Assembly: GCF_003697815.1 (NCBI RefSeq) | Contig: NZ_RDQG01000018.1 | Location: 1 to 64,000 of the forward strand | Direction: 5' to 3' | DNA from: Halalkalicoccus subterraneus | GTDB taxonomy: Archaea; Halobacteriota; Halobacteria; Halobacteriales; Halalkalicoccaceae | DNA: 64,000 bases | Shown: one piece after another, positions 25,341 to 33,779 of the stretch | Numbering within the stretch: the stretch's first letter is position 1 | Layout of the letters: each line of letters opens with the position of its first letter | Notes under the pieces: model-generated | Told to the model about the DNA's origin: nothing | What the model saw: the letters and a program-made list of their open reading frames with translations, nothing else | Databases searched by the model: none | Translations under genes and position numbers: made by a program

Positions 25341-26390
25341 TCAGTTGTCGATCGCGCCGATGTCTTCGGCGTCCTCCTCCTCGCGAAGGATGAACGGGCC
25401 GATAGTGAGGGTCCGTTGGGAGACCGTCACCATCCGCAACACGAACGACAACAACAGCGCGAACGGGAACAGCGAGAGGACGATCACGAACGAGACGAGC
25501 ACGAACGCGCTGTTCAGACCGACGATCGTACCGGAAAAGGGCTCGATGTCGAAGGCGAAGCCCATGAACGTCGTCAGCCCCAGTGCGGGCATCGCCGTGT
25601 AGAGCAACACCCGCGAGACGTCGATCAGTTCGTGTTGGTAGTACAGCAGCTTGAAGTACTGGCGGGCGGGGCCGAAGAGGCTGAGGTTCTGGACCAACTC
25701 GTCGAGCAGATGGTCCGTCTCCGCGGAGAGTCCGCCCTCGTGACGTCCCCGGAGCCGACGGGCGGTGCGGGTCTTCCAGGAGTAGTTGAAGTCGAGCACC
25801 GCCGATAGCGTCTCGAAGGTGCCGAACTCCGCGTCGTCGAGGTCGTCCATGATGCGATCGCTGTGATCCGCGACGAGGCCGGCGAATTCGGCGACCTCCG
25901 CCGTGGCCTTCGAGTCGGGCTCCTCTGTGACCTGCTCGGACAGCGCCGTCGCGTCCTGTCTGGCGCCCAAAAGCAGGGTGCGAAGGAAGCCCGTCGGCGT
26001 CGCGGGCGGGACGCCGACGTCCATCGAGGTCTGGACGTCCTTGCGGAACTGGATCTCGTCCTGCATCCGGCTTCGCTGCTCGCCCAGATCGCCCATCTCC
26101 TCCGAGAGGATGAGCTGGCCGATCGTCAGCGTCAGCGCGATGCTCGTGACCGTTGCGAGGAAGATCGACTGGAACAGCGAGCGGATCTGGTCGGTCGAAC
26201 GGACGGTCTCGAACGGCTGCGGGAAGAGCGCCCCCGCGAGCAGGATGATGGCGAACGCGACGACGAGGAGGAGTCCCGCGACGAACCACCGGTTTCCGTC
26301 GATCAGGAACCAGGTCTTGGGGCGGCTATCGCCGACCCGTTCGCGCATCGTATCCGGCGGCGGCGAAAGGTGCCCGTCAGAGTCGTTCAC
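25341..26390 (-). CDS. Membrane protein of the same local family (copy D)
   Basis: 349 residues from a GTG at 26390. N-terminus xNDSDGHLSPPPDTMRERVG parallels copy A. Two N-terminal helices (about 33-53 and 66-98, ending TIGQLILSEEMGDLGEQRS), a soluble stretch with PPATPTGFLRTLLLGARQ, DFNYSWKTRTARRLRG and LFGPARQYFKLLYYQHELID, and two C-terminal helices ending SFVLRMVTVSQRTLTIGPFI. Orientation is opposite to copy C and the DUF4177-like gene. No known family is recognised. Strong conservation of NYSWK, FGPAR-YFK-LY and RTL-GPFILRE across A, C and D points to retained function. Confidence 0.75.
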   Translation of the reverse strand: MNDSDGHLSPPPDTMRERVGDSRPKTWFLIDGNRWFVAGLLLVVAFAIILLAGALFPQPFETVRSTDQIRSLFQSIFLATVTSIALTLTIGQLILSEEMGDLGEQRSRMQDEIQFRKDVQTSMDVGVPPATPTGFLRTLLLGARQDATALSEQVTEEPDSKATAEVAEFAGLVADHSDRIMDDLDDAEFGTFETLSAVLDFNYSWKTRTARRLRGRHEGGLSAETDHLLDELVQNLSLFGPARQYFKLLYYQHELIDVSRVLLYTAMPALGLTTFMGFAFDIEPFSGTIVGLNSAFVLVSFVIVLSLFPFALLLSFVLRMVTVSQRTLTIGPFILREEEDAEDIGAIDN

Positions 26391-26544
26391 GGTTCGGTTT
26401 TCGATTCGAGCGTGCTATACCCTTCCTTTCGAGTCGCGAACGCTCCACCGGGGTGGGTATCAAGGGCCAGATTCATGCCCGGTCGATTCGAGAATGGACA
26501 TATGACACGGAGCGAGCGAGCCGAACGTGGAGGGGGTCGGTAGC

Positions 26545-27051
26545 ATGGAGCGCCACGACGATGTCGACCGCCGAGCGGTCCTCTCGGCTCTCGGAGCGGG
26601 CTCGCTGGCGGGGCTGGCCGGCTGTCTGGGGTCGGGGTCGGGATCGTCCTCCAAGCCGTCCTACGAGGACGGCGAGGTCCCCGACGAGATCAACGGCAGC
26701 GCGCGCAATACGAGCGAGGCGTCGGCCGCCTACAGCGCCGGCAGCACGAGTCCGCGAACCGATCTGGCCCCCCTATCGAACCTCTCGATCACCGATCACG
26801 AGTTCTCGTTCGAGGGCGGCTACACTGGATCGACGGTCCAGGGAACCGTCGAGAACGCCAGCGACGACCGAATCGACACGGCGGAGGTCCGGGTGCGGGT
26901 GTACAACGGCGACGGCCAGCAACTCGGGATGTACATCGCTTCGACCACCGACCTCGACGGCGGATCGACCTGGTCCTTTCAGGTGATCGTCCTGGATTCA
27001 CCCGCCGACATCGCCGACTACGACATCGCGGTCGTCGGCCTACCGGACTGA
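26545..27051 (+). CDS. Tat-exported lipoprotein with FxLyD-like domain
   Basis: 168 residues from the ATG at 26545. The N-terminus has a twin-arginine motif DRRAVLSALG and a lipobox LAGLAGC (Cys about residue 27), so it is likely exported folded and lipid-anchored on the outer face of the membrane. A low-complexity Gly/Ser linker follows. Residues about 85-165 resemble an FxLyD-type beta domain (VQGTVENASDDRIDTAEVRV, then STTDLDGGSTWSFQV), often seen in haloarchaeal surface lipoproteins. It overlaps the convergent epimerase gene by 12 bases. Ligand or role unknown. Confidence 0.78.
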   Translation: MERHDDVDRRAVLSALGAGSLAGLAGCLGSGSGSSSKPSYEDGEVPDEINGSARNTSEASAAYSAGSTSPRTDLAPLSNLSITDHEFSFEGGYTGSTVQGTVENASDDRIDTAEVRVRVYNGDGQQLGMYIASTTDLDGGSTWSFQVIVLDSPADIADYDIAVVGLPD

Positions 27052-28074
27052 CGCTCCCGTTCCGCGCTCGACGCTTGCGAGGTCGATCCCTCCTTCGGGA
27101 AGCGAAACACCCTCGTACGGATCGTCGGCGAGCAACAGCGACCCGTCCAGATCGGCGTAATCGAGCAGCGGGGCGAGATGACACGCCGCCGCGATCGAGG
27201 CGTTCGACTCGGTCATACAGCCGAGCATCGTCTCCAAGCCATGTGCGCGTGCCGCCGCGAACATCGCGCGCGCCTCGCGCAGGCTCCCGCATTTCATCAG
27301 CTTCACGTTCGCGATGTCCGCGATCTCCGCAACCTGCGGGATATCCGAAAGCGTCACACAGGACTCGTCGGCGGCGATCGGGAGCGCCGATCGCTCGCGA
27401 ACGAAGGCCATTCCCTCGGGGTTCTCGGCGGGAACCGGCTGTTCGACGAACTCGACGCCGAACTCGGCGAGCGCCTCGATCTTCCGTACCGCTTCGCGGG
27501 GCGACCACGCCTCGTTGGCGTCGACCCTGATCGTCGCCTCGGGCGCTTCGTCCCTCACGGTCTCGATGATCTCCTCGTCCCGTTCCGTCCCGAGTTTGAC
27601 CTTCAGCGTCGAGTAACCGCGCTCGCACGCGGTCGCGGTCTTGCCACGCATCGACTCGACGTCGTCGATCCCGATGGTGTAGGAGGTCTCGGGGAGGTCC
27701 TCGGGATCGAGACCCCAGCATCGGTAGAGCGGAAGGCCGAGCCGTTTCGCGACCAGGTCGTGCAGCGCGATCGACACCGCACACCGCGCCGCGGGGTTCA
27801 GATTGACTCGCTCGCGCATCCGGCGCTCGATCCGTTCTAGCTGGTGAGGGTCGCCTACGCCCTCGACGGTTTCGAGAAGGGTCGGTAAGACGGCCTCGAC
27901 GGTGTCGACCGTCTCGCCGTAGTGGGCCGAGGGTGCGGCCCCACCGATCCCCTCGTCCCTGCCGTCGCTCACCCGGACGATCACGTTCTCGGTCTCCTCG
28001 GTCGTCCCCCGCGAGATGGTGAAGGGAAACTCGAGTGGGAGGATGACCCGCTCGAACCCCGTTTCGAGGCTCAC
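27040..28074 (-). CDS. dgcA: Enolase-superfamily epimerase, probable N-acetyl-D-glutamate racemase
   Basis: 344 residues from a GTG at 28074. The muconate lactonising/mandelate racemase fold is clear: N-terminal capping domain, the first catalytic Lys in STLKVKLG, metal ligands in IRVDANEAW, VEFVEQPVP and AADESC, and the second catalytic Lys in IANVKLMKCG. It would pass for a dipeptide epimerase, but it overlaps by four bases (GTGA) with the upstream DUF1611 gene, and that pair has been described in marine bacteria and haloarchaea as DgcN-DgcA, which turns D-glutamate into N-acetyl-L-glutamate. I favour that role; L-Ala-D/L-Glu epimerase is the alternative. Confidence 0.78.
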   Translation of the reverse strand: MSLETGFERVILPLEFPFTISRGTTEETENVIVRVSDGRDEGIGGAAPSAHYGETVDTVEAVLPTLLETVEGVGDPHQLERIERRMRERVNLNPAARCAVSIALHDLVAKRLGLPLYRCWGLDPEDLPETSYTIGIDDVESMRGKTATACERGYSTLKVKLGTERDEEIIETVRDEAPEATIRVDANEAWSPREAVRKIEALAEFGVEFVEQPVPAENPEGMAFVRERSALPIAADESCVTLSDIPQVAEIADIANVKLMKCGSLREARAMFAAARAHGLETMLGCMTESNASIAAACHLAPLLDYADLDGSLLLADDPYEGVSLPEGGIDLASVERGTGASVR

Positions 28075-29084
28075 AACAGCGCCTCCAGTACGTCGTCCTT
28101 CTCGAACCGGACGGGGTCGGTCGCGGGCACACCGAGATCCGAGCCGTACTGGGAGACGGCATCGCGGGCGGGCCCCTCGTCGACGATGTCCATCGTGTTC
28201 AGCGCACCCGCGGCCACCTCCGTCTCGTGCACCGGCGCGGCCAAGTCCTCATAGAGGTCGATGTACTCGTCCATCGGCGGGATCGAGACGTCCTCGTAGC
28301 CGTGGATCGACTCGCGCCCGGCGGCGTGACAAAGTACCAACGAATCGGGCATCGACCCGTGGAGGATCCCGCAGGTGACCGCCGAGTAGGCGGGATGGAT
28401 GATGGTCCCCTGGCCCTCGACGAACAGGTAGTCGTGCTCGTCGCCCTTCTCGACGATCATCTCCTCGACGGCGCCCGCGGTGAAATCCGAGACGACGCGG
28501 TCGATCGGGTTGCCCCACCCGTCGATCATGATCCCGGTCTGACCCGTCGGGATGAACGCGGCGTCGATCCCGCGCTCCTGGGCGGCGCGCGCGAGTTCGA
28601 GCGAGACGGTCATCTTGCCGACCGAGCAGTCCGTGCCCACGGTGAGGATCACTTCGGCGTCGACGTCCTTCGCGACTCCCCGACTCACTGTGAGGTCCTC
28701 GTCGGGTTTGCGGACGTCCCACAGTTCGCAGTCGTTCTCCGCCGCGAGCGCGACGAACTCCTTGTCCTCCGAGAGGAAGTAGTGGAGACCCGAGATGACG
28801 TCACAGCCCCGGTTCAGGGCGTTGACGACGTCCGCGCGCCAACTCTCGTCGAACCCGCCGCCGATGGGCGCGATCCCGATCAACAGCGCGTCTGCCTCCG
28901 CGACGTCTTCCATCCCCTCGACGATGGGGGCGTCCGGAACGCCGGGAACGTAGTCCGCGACCTGTCCGCCGGCGTGGTCGCGGTCCAGCACCGCGGTGAC
29001 GTCGTAATCGCCGTAGCGGATGACGCCGACGGCGGTTTTCGCTCGCTCGGGGAACTTCTCGTGTGCGAGAACTGCGACTTGCAT
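28071..29084 (-). CDS. dgcN: DUF1611 protein, probable D-glutamate N-acetyltransferase
   Basis: 337 residues from the ATG at 29084 (a longer start at 29099 is possible). The N-terminal half is Rossmann-like (MQVAVLAHEKFPERAKTAVG); the C-terminal half has a P-loop GTDCSVGKMTVSLELA (near residue 155) and FVEGQGTIIHPAYS. DUF1611 proteins have been reported as DgcN, transferring acetyl from acetyl-CoA to D-glutamate, with the product racemised by the adjacent enolase-family DgcA. The 4-base overlap with that gene here supports a coupled two-step D-amino-acid catabolic operon, dgcN first. The assignment rests on gene pairing and family. Confidence 0.75.
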   Translation of the reverse strand: MQVAVLAHEKFPERAKTAVGVIRYGDYDVTAVLDRDHAGGQVADYVPGVPDAPIVEGMEDVAEADALLIGIAPIGGGFDESWRADVVNALNRGCDVISGLHYFLSEDKEFVALAAENDCELWDVRKPDEDLTVSRGVAKDVDAEVILTVGTDCSVGKMTVSLELARAAQERGIDAAFIPTGQTGIMIDGWGNPIDRVVSDFTAGAVEEMIVEKGDEHDYLFVEGQGTIIHPAYSAVTCGILHGSMPDSLVLCHAAGRESIHGYEDVSIPPMDEYIDLYEDLAAPVHETEVAAGALNTMDIVDEGPARDAVSQYGSDLGVPATDPVRFEKDDVLEALL

Positions 29085-29286
29085 ACCGGAGGGATGCACA
29101 ACGGGGTGTTAACCCTTTAGATGCCGATCGGACGGAGCCTCCCGTCGCGGTGTGTACCGCCACGCCGGTCGCCGCCCCATCGAACCCCGATCGTATGAGG
29201 AGTGTCCCCGATACTGTCCTCCTCTTCGGGACGGTTCCCTTCGTCCTCCCGGTCGTCATTCGAGGGACCTCCCTCATCCGGGGCGA

Positions 29287-30165
29287 CTATAGACGGTACA
29301 GCCGTGCGGTGAAGAACTCGTGAAACGCCTGTTCGAGGGCCTCGCGGGGATCGCCGGTCGCGTCGACCGCCCGCGTCGCGTCGGCGTCGAACTCCTTCAG
29401 GAGGGTTCGCTGGCCGACGACGATCAGTCGCTCCGATTCGCGCCCGGCAAGCGCCTTGCGGCATTTTGAGAGGTGCTCGCGGATCTGCCCGTCGCGCCGG
29501 CGCTCGAAGCGCCCCTGTGAGAACCCTCCCTTCGAGTGATCGCCCTTCACGTCGCTCTCGAAGCCGCGAAACGATCGGCACTCGCGCCCGCGATACTCGC
29601 CCATCGCGAACAGGTCCGAGCGCACGAGCACGAAGGCGAACTCGCCCTCCGGGAGGAACCAGCCGGGCTCGATCTCGACCGCGTCGCTCCACGTTCGAAA
29701 AGGGGCGGGGGCGAGCGGCGGTCGCAGGGCGACACTCACGAGACCGGCGTCGTCGGTGACCGCGAGACACGGACTGGCCCGCGAGAGAAGCGGAGTCCGC
29801 TCGCCGAACGCCGTCGCGACCGCCTCGGGGGTCTTGCCGCCGATCATCGCCGTCAGAACGCCCTCCTCGTCGGTTCGAAAGCTGTCCAGCCGATTCAACA
29901 CCTCACGGAGTCGATCGCCGCGCAGCGTCTCGACGCCACGGAACTCCAGTTCGGCCTCTTCGTCCGTCCGTTCGAGCCGCCCCTCCAGATCGCTGATCCT
30001 GTCTTCGAGGCGGTTCTCACGCTCGTCTACCGCCTGTCTGTCGCGGACGGCCTCGCGACGGCGCTCGCGCTCGGCCTCGAAGCGCTCCTCGAGGCGACGG
30101 CGCTCGTCCTCGAGCGCCGCGATACGCCCCTTGAGTTCGGATCGGCCGAGCAGCTCGTCGAGCAT
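29287..30165 (-). CDS. Vms1/Ankzf1-like (eRF1-related) peptidyl-tRNA hydrolase family protein
   Basis: 292 residues from the ATG at 30165. Residues 1-75 form a charged coiled coil (RIAALEDERRRLEERFEAER), followed by an eRF1/Pelota-like domain: LVRSDLFAMGEYRG, then KGGFSQGRFERRRDGQIREH near residue 215, which corresponds to the loop carrying the catalytic Gln in Vms1-type release factors. Vms1/Ankzf1 cleave peptidyl-tRNA on stalled 60S ribosomes in eukaryotes; haloarchaeal relatives probably act in ribosome rescue. The DUF5802 gene lies 26 bases upstream on the same strand. The family call is fairly firm, the reaction inferred. Confidence 0.72.
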   Translation of the reverse strand: MLDELLGRSELKGRIAALEDERRRLEERFEAERERRREAVRDRQAVDERENRLEDRISDLEGRLERTDEEAELEFRGVETLRGDRLREVLNRLDSFRTDEEGVLTAMIGGKTPEAVATAFGERTPLLSRASPCLAVTDDAGLVSVALRPPLAPAPFRTWSDAVEIEPGWFLPEGEFAFVLVRSDLFAMGEYRGRECRSFRGFESDVKGDHSKGGFSQGRFERRRDGQIREHLSKCRKALAGRESERLIVVGQRTLLKEFDADATRAVDATGDPREALEQAFHEFFTARLYRL

Positions 30166-30191
30166 GCCGGAGAAGGGCAAGCCGGCGGCTT

Positions 30192-30545
30192 TTATCTTCC
30201 GGCCCGTCCACCGGAAACGATATCGAGCAGTTGGGAGGCGCGATCTGCCTTCGCCAGCAGGACCTCACGGGGGGCCGGAAGCGTATCGACGTAGCCCGGG
30301 TCGAGCCGTTCTTCGGGGATCATCAGCGTGTGTTCGGGGACGCCGTCGTCGCCGTGAACGGCGAAGTGCTGCTGGGAGAGCTTCATCACGAGCGGGAGGT
30401 CGAGGCGCTCTACGCCGTCCCCGGTGGCATAGAGCTGCTCGTTGACTAACTCGTGGTGATCACGCCGCAACACCGCCTGCTCCCCCTCGTAGGGTTCGAC
30501 GAACAGTCGTCCGACGTAGTAGCTTCGGGAGAATGTCTCAAACAT
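30192..30545 (-). CDS. DUF5802 family protein
   Basis: 117 residues from the ATG at 30545, chosen because a TTATATCC box lies 29-36 bases ahead; an in-frame ATG at 30560 would be too near the box. The sequence MFETFSRSYYVGRLFVEPYE and the later DLPLVMKLSQQHFAVHGDDG match the haloarchaeal DUF5802 family as I remember it. It is a small soluble protein of unknown function, followed by the Vms1-like gene on the same strand, so both may be co-transcribed. Confidence 0.78.
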   Translation of the reverse strand: MFETFSRSYYVGRLFVEPYEGEQAVLRRDHHELVNEQLYATGDGVERLDLPLVMKLSQQHFAVHGDDGVPEHTLMIPEERLDPGYVDTLPAPREVLLAKADRASQLLDIVSGGRAGR

Positions 30546-30573
30546 GCTATACAGTACCATGTTTGGTGGGGAC

Positions 30574-30581
30574 GGATATAA
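30574..30581 (-). promoter_or_regulatory. TATA box for DUF5802/Vms1-like unit
   Basis: Minus strand TTATATCC, 29-36 bases upstream of the ATG at 30545. A separate plus-strand GTTTATATC at 30597-30605 could serve the divergent DUF1405 gene with a leader of about 30-35 bases. Confidence 0.5.
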
Positions 30582-30662
30582 CGGTTGTGGGACATGTTTA
30601 TATCGAACCGCGGGACGAGGACAGCGGTACGGCTTTGTCAGTGGCGCTCGCCTCACCAGACG

Positions 30663-31286
30663 ATGATTCCTCGCAGGTACGCCCACTACTACCTCGAGAA
30701 CGCCCCCAGTTTGGTCTGGCTCGTCGGCGTGAACGTCCTCGCGATGCTCGTCGGGATGCGTTTTTACGTCGAGACGATGCCGGCAGTCCCGACCTTCCTG
30801 TGGCCGTTCTACCTCGACTCACCGGCCGCGTTGTTTCTCGCGACCGCCTCGTTCGTGACGCTGCTCGTGAACCTCGGCCGTCCGTTGGACGACGTCCCGC
30901 ACAACCGCGCGCTCGCGTATCTCCATACGCTCGCGTTCGTCTGGCTCGTGAAGTACGGCCTGTGGACGTTCCTCGCACTCAACCTCGGATTCTCGAACTA
31001 CTTTCCCGATCTGTACGACTACTGGTTCATCGTCATCACGCATCTGGCGTTCGTCCTCGAAGCCTACCTGATACCACACTACGGGACGACGACGCGGGGT
31101 GCGCTTGGCCTGTCGCTCGTGGTGCTTCTGGCGAACGATCTCTTCGATTACGGAATGGGCTTCCATCCGCCGCTCCGCTACGACCCCGGGATTGCACTCC
31201 CGCTTGCGACTGTCGGGCTGTCGGTTCTCTCGGTCTGGCTGGCGTTTCGTGCGTTCGATCGACTCGAGCCTGCTACTGCAAGCTGA
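30663..31286 (+). CDS. DUF1405 family membrane protein
   Basis: 207 residues from the ATG at 30663. About six transmembrane helices; family features are the early PSLVWLVGVNVLAMLVGMRF, WPFYLDSPAALFLA, LVKYGLWTF and the later DYGMGFHPPL. DUF1405 proteins (YpjA-like) are integral membrane proteins of unknown function in archaea and Firmicutes. An upstream frame extension to 30585 is possible but would place the start inside the TATA region. The HTH regulator gene follows 53 bases downstream on the same strand. Confidence 0.82.
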   Translation: MIPRRYAHYYLENAPSLVWLVGVNVLAMLVGMRFYVETMPAVPTFLWPFYLDSPAALFLATASFVTLLVNLGRPLDDVPHNRALAYLHTLAFVWLVKYGLWTFLALNLGFSNYFPDLYDYWFIVITHLAFVLEAYLIPHYGTTTRGALGLSLVVLLANDLFDYGMGFHPPLRYDPGIALPLATVGLSVLSVWLAFRAFDRLEPATAS

Positions 31287-31339
31287 TGATGCGGGAACGG
31301 AGACACGCTTTTCAGTCCTCATCGCTTACCTCGGGATAG

Positions 31340-31993
31340 ATGGACTCCGCGGCGTTGCTGGATCTCCTCGGAAACGAAAACCGACGGCGGATCCTGCGTC
31401 TTCTCTCACACAAGCCCTGCTACGTCACGGAGATCTCGGAATACCTCGAGGTGAGCCCGAAGGCAGTGATCGACCACCTCCGCAAACTCGAGGAGGCGGG
31501 GCTGGTCGAGAGCCGCACCGACGATAAACGCCGCAAGTACTTCCACATCGCGCGCAACCTCCGGCTGGAGGTGAGCGTTTCGCCGTACGGCTTCGCCTCG
31601 AAGAGCGCCTACCCCGCGAGTTCGAGCCTCGACATGACGAGCTCCTGTACCCACCTCTCGATCAACGTCACCGCCACCGACGGCGGGGACGTCTGCGATC
31701 TGGCGAGCGAGCTCAGAACACTGGAGGAGCTCGAAGACGAGCTCTCCCTGGCCCAGCGCTGGGTGCAGGGTCGGATCGCGAAGGCCCACGAGCGCATCAG
31801 CGAGACGATCGGCGACGCGGAGAACAGCCGCCTGTACGCGGCGGTGCTCTCGGCGCTCGACGGCGGGGCGACCGACACGGAGACGATCGCAAAACAGACC
31901 GACCTCCCCGAACCGATCGCCGAGGACGCCCTCTCGGTGCTCGCGGACCACGGGATCGTACAACGGAACGACACCGGCTGGGCGCTCGACTGA
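31340..31993 (+). CDS. ArsR-type winged-helix transcriptional regulator
   Basis: 217 residues. Residues 1-70 form a winged helix of the ArsR class (LLDLLGNENRRRILRLLSHK, then VTEISEYLEVSPKAVIDHL and the wing VESRTDDKRRKYFHI). The middle has SVSPYGFASK and a helical segment, and the last 50 residues resemble a second helix-turn-helix (TDTETIAKQTDLPEPIAEDA). Two Cys (near 110 and 127) are present but no classic metal site. I recall this as a widely conserved haloarchaeal regulator; target genes are unknown. It abuts the convergent membrane protein gene. Confidence 0.82.
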   Translation: MDSAALLDLLGNENRRRILRLLSHKPCYVTEISEYLEVSPKAVIDHLRKLEEAGLVESRTDDKRRKYFHIARNLRLEVSVSPYGFASKSAYPASSSLDMTSSCTHLSINVTATDGGDVCDLASELRTLEELEDELSLAQRWVQGRIAKAHERISETIGDAENSRLYAAVLSALDGGATDTETIAKQTDLPEPIAEDALSVLADHGIVQRNDTGWALD

Positions 31994-32449
31994 TCAGATC
32001 TCGCGGGTGAGCCCATCGCGCAGATCCGACCCGAAGTACGCCCCGAGCCCACAGACGACGAGCCCGACGACCGCGCCCAGCGCCGCAACCGTCAGCCCGC
32101 TGCCGGCGATGATCCACACCAGATAATCGGACGCCGTCGAGAGACCAACCACCGCTCCGCCCGCGACGCCGGCCTCCGCTACCGGGCGTGTCTCGCTCGC
32201 GACCCCGAGGAGAAAGGCTCCCAGAAAGGCACCGACGACGCCGCCCGCGATCGGGACCGTTGCGCCGCCGACCAGTGTGCCCGCGAGGACGAGCGCGAGC
32301 GCGAGGCCGAACCGTTTCGGCGAGAACAGCGTCTCGGCCCGCTCTCGAACCCGTCGGCGAGCGCCCGCCGTCGCCGCCTCCGACTCGCCGAGGGCGACCT
32401 CGTGGTCCGCGCTTCGGGTTTCGGTTAGCTGGTCGGTTCGTTTCGCCAT
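31994..32449 (-). CDS. DUF456-like membrane protein
   Basis: 151 residues from the ATG at 32449. A charged, soluble N-terminal third (EVALGESEAATAGARRRVRE) precedes three or four Gly/Ala-rich transmembrane helices (AGTLVGGATVPIAGGVVGAF, VGLVVCGLGAYFG). The glycine-rich helices and the order resemble the DUF456 family, but the similarity is loose. It is divergent from gatD with 88 bases between and its stop abuts that of the ArsR gene. Function unknown. Confidence 0.62.
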   Translation of the reverse strand: MAKRTDQLTETRSADHEVALGESEAATAGARRRVRERAETLFSPKRFGLALALVLAGTLVGGATVPIAGGVVGAFLGAFLLGVASETRPVAEAGVAGGAVVGLSTASDYLVWIIAGSGLTVAALGAVVGLVVCGLGAYFGSDLRDGLTREI

Positions 32450-32537
32450 ACCACCCGTCGTTCCTGTACGACAATGGACCTTTCGACCGCACCGACCGAA
32501 CGGATGGATTGAAGTCCAGCCGCCGGAATCCAATGGT

Positions 32538-33779
32538 ATGAACGCAGGCGACCGCGTCCGCGCGAGGCGGGCCGACACGACCTATGAGGGCGTCCTCCTG
32601 CCCTCCTCGACGCCCGACCATCTCGTGCTCAAGCTCGATGGGGGGTACAACGTCGGCGTCGATCGCGAGGACGCCGAGGTCGAGCTCCTCGAAACAGACG
32701 TCTACGAGATCGGTGGCGAGGGCAACGGCGAGGAGTCGGCCGTCGAGTTCGACGACGACCTTCCGACCGTCTCGCTGATCTCGACGGGGGGAACGATCGC
32801 CTCGACGGTCGATTACCGCACCGGCGCGGTGACCGCACAGTTCGACGCCGAGGACGTGCTCCGCGCGGTGCCGGACCTCGCGGGGCTCGCGAACTACCGG
32901 GGACGCGTGGTGACGAACATCCTCTCGGAGAACATGACGCCCGCAGTGTGGCGCGAACTGGCCGAGGCGGTCCACGAGGAGATCGAAAACGGTGCCGACG
33001 GCGTCGTCGTCATGCACGGCACCGACACGATGCAGTTCTCCGCGTCGGCGCTCTCCTTCATGCTCGACACTCCGGTTCCCGTCGTCTTCACCGGCAGCCA
33101 GCGCTCTGCGGACCGACCCTCCTCCGATAACGTCATGAACGCGGTCTGTGCGGTCGAGGCCGCGAAAAGCGACCTCGCGGAGGTGCTCGTCTGCATGCAC
33201 GCAAGCGAGTCCGACGACCGCTGTGCGCTCCACCGCGGGACGCGGGTCCGGAAGAACCACACCTCCCGGCGGGACGCCTTCGAGACGGTCGGACGAAAAC
33301 CGCTCGCGGAGGTCGACTACGGGAGCCGCGAGATCGTGACCCGCCGCGAGCACGCGACGCGAGGGGAGCGCGAACTGGCGCTCTCACCCGACCTCGAAGC
33401 CGACGTCGAACTGCTGAAATACACGCCCGGGATGGGGCCCGAGGCGCTCGAACCCTATGAGGACGTGGTGGGCCTCGTGATCGAGGGAACTGGATTAGGA
33501 CACGTCCATACCGACTGGATCCCCCGGATCGAGGAGTTGGTCGAGTCGGGGATTCCCGTCGTGATAACCAGCCAGTGTCTCGAAGGGCGGGTCTGCGATC
33601 GGGTCTACGATACCGGCCGGGATCTGTTGGATGCGGGCGTGGTCGAGGCCGGCGACACCCTGCCCGGTACTGCGAAGGTCAAGCTCATGTGGGCGCTCGC
33701 GAACGCCGATTCGCCCGCCGAAACCATGCGGACTGATCTGGCGGGCGAACTCACCGAACGATCCGTCCCATGGAGCTGA
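32538..33779 (+). CDS. gatD: Glutamyl-tRNA(Gln) amidotransferase subunit D
   Basis: 413 residues from the ATG at 32538. A ~75-residue N-terminal beta domain specific to archaeal GatD (GDRVRARRADTTYEGVLLPS) is followed by a type I asparaginase domain with STGGTIASTVDYRTGA (nucleophile Thr) and VVVMHGTDTMQFSAS (second Thr-Asp). With GatE it amidates Glu-tRNA(Gln), GatD supplying ammonia from glutamine or asparagine. gatE is not in the window, which is usual for haloarchaea. The end overlaps by ten bases with the GNAT gene, suggesting coupled translation. Confidence 0.95.
   Translation: MNAGDRVRARRADTTYEGVLLPSSTPDHLVLKLDGGYNVGVDREDAEVELLETDVYEIGGEGNGEESAVEFDDDLPTVSLISTGGTIASTVDYRTGAVTAQFDAEDVLRAVPDLAGLANYRGRVVTNILSENMTPAVWRELAEAVHEEIENGADGVVVMHGTDTMQFSASALSFMLDTPVPVVFTGSQRSADRPSSDNVMNAVCAVEAAKSDLAEVLVCMHASESDDRCALHRGTRVRKNHTSRRDAFETVGRKPLAEVDYGSREIVTRREHATRGERELALSPDLEADVELLKYTPGMGPEALEPYEDVVGLVIEGTGLGHVHTDWIPRIEELVESGIPVVITSQCLEGRVCDRVYDTGRDLLDAGVVEAGDTLPGTAKVKLMWALANADSPAETMRTDLAGELTERSVPWS

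Noticed and set aside
29195-29323. 42-residue plus-strand ORF with one hydrophobic segment
   Set aside because: It overlaps the end of the Vms1-like gene, has no promoter and no recognisable relatives; the gap 29085-29286 is otherwise empty.
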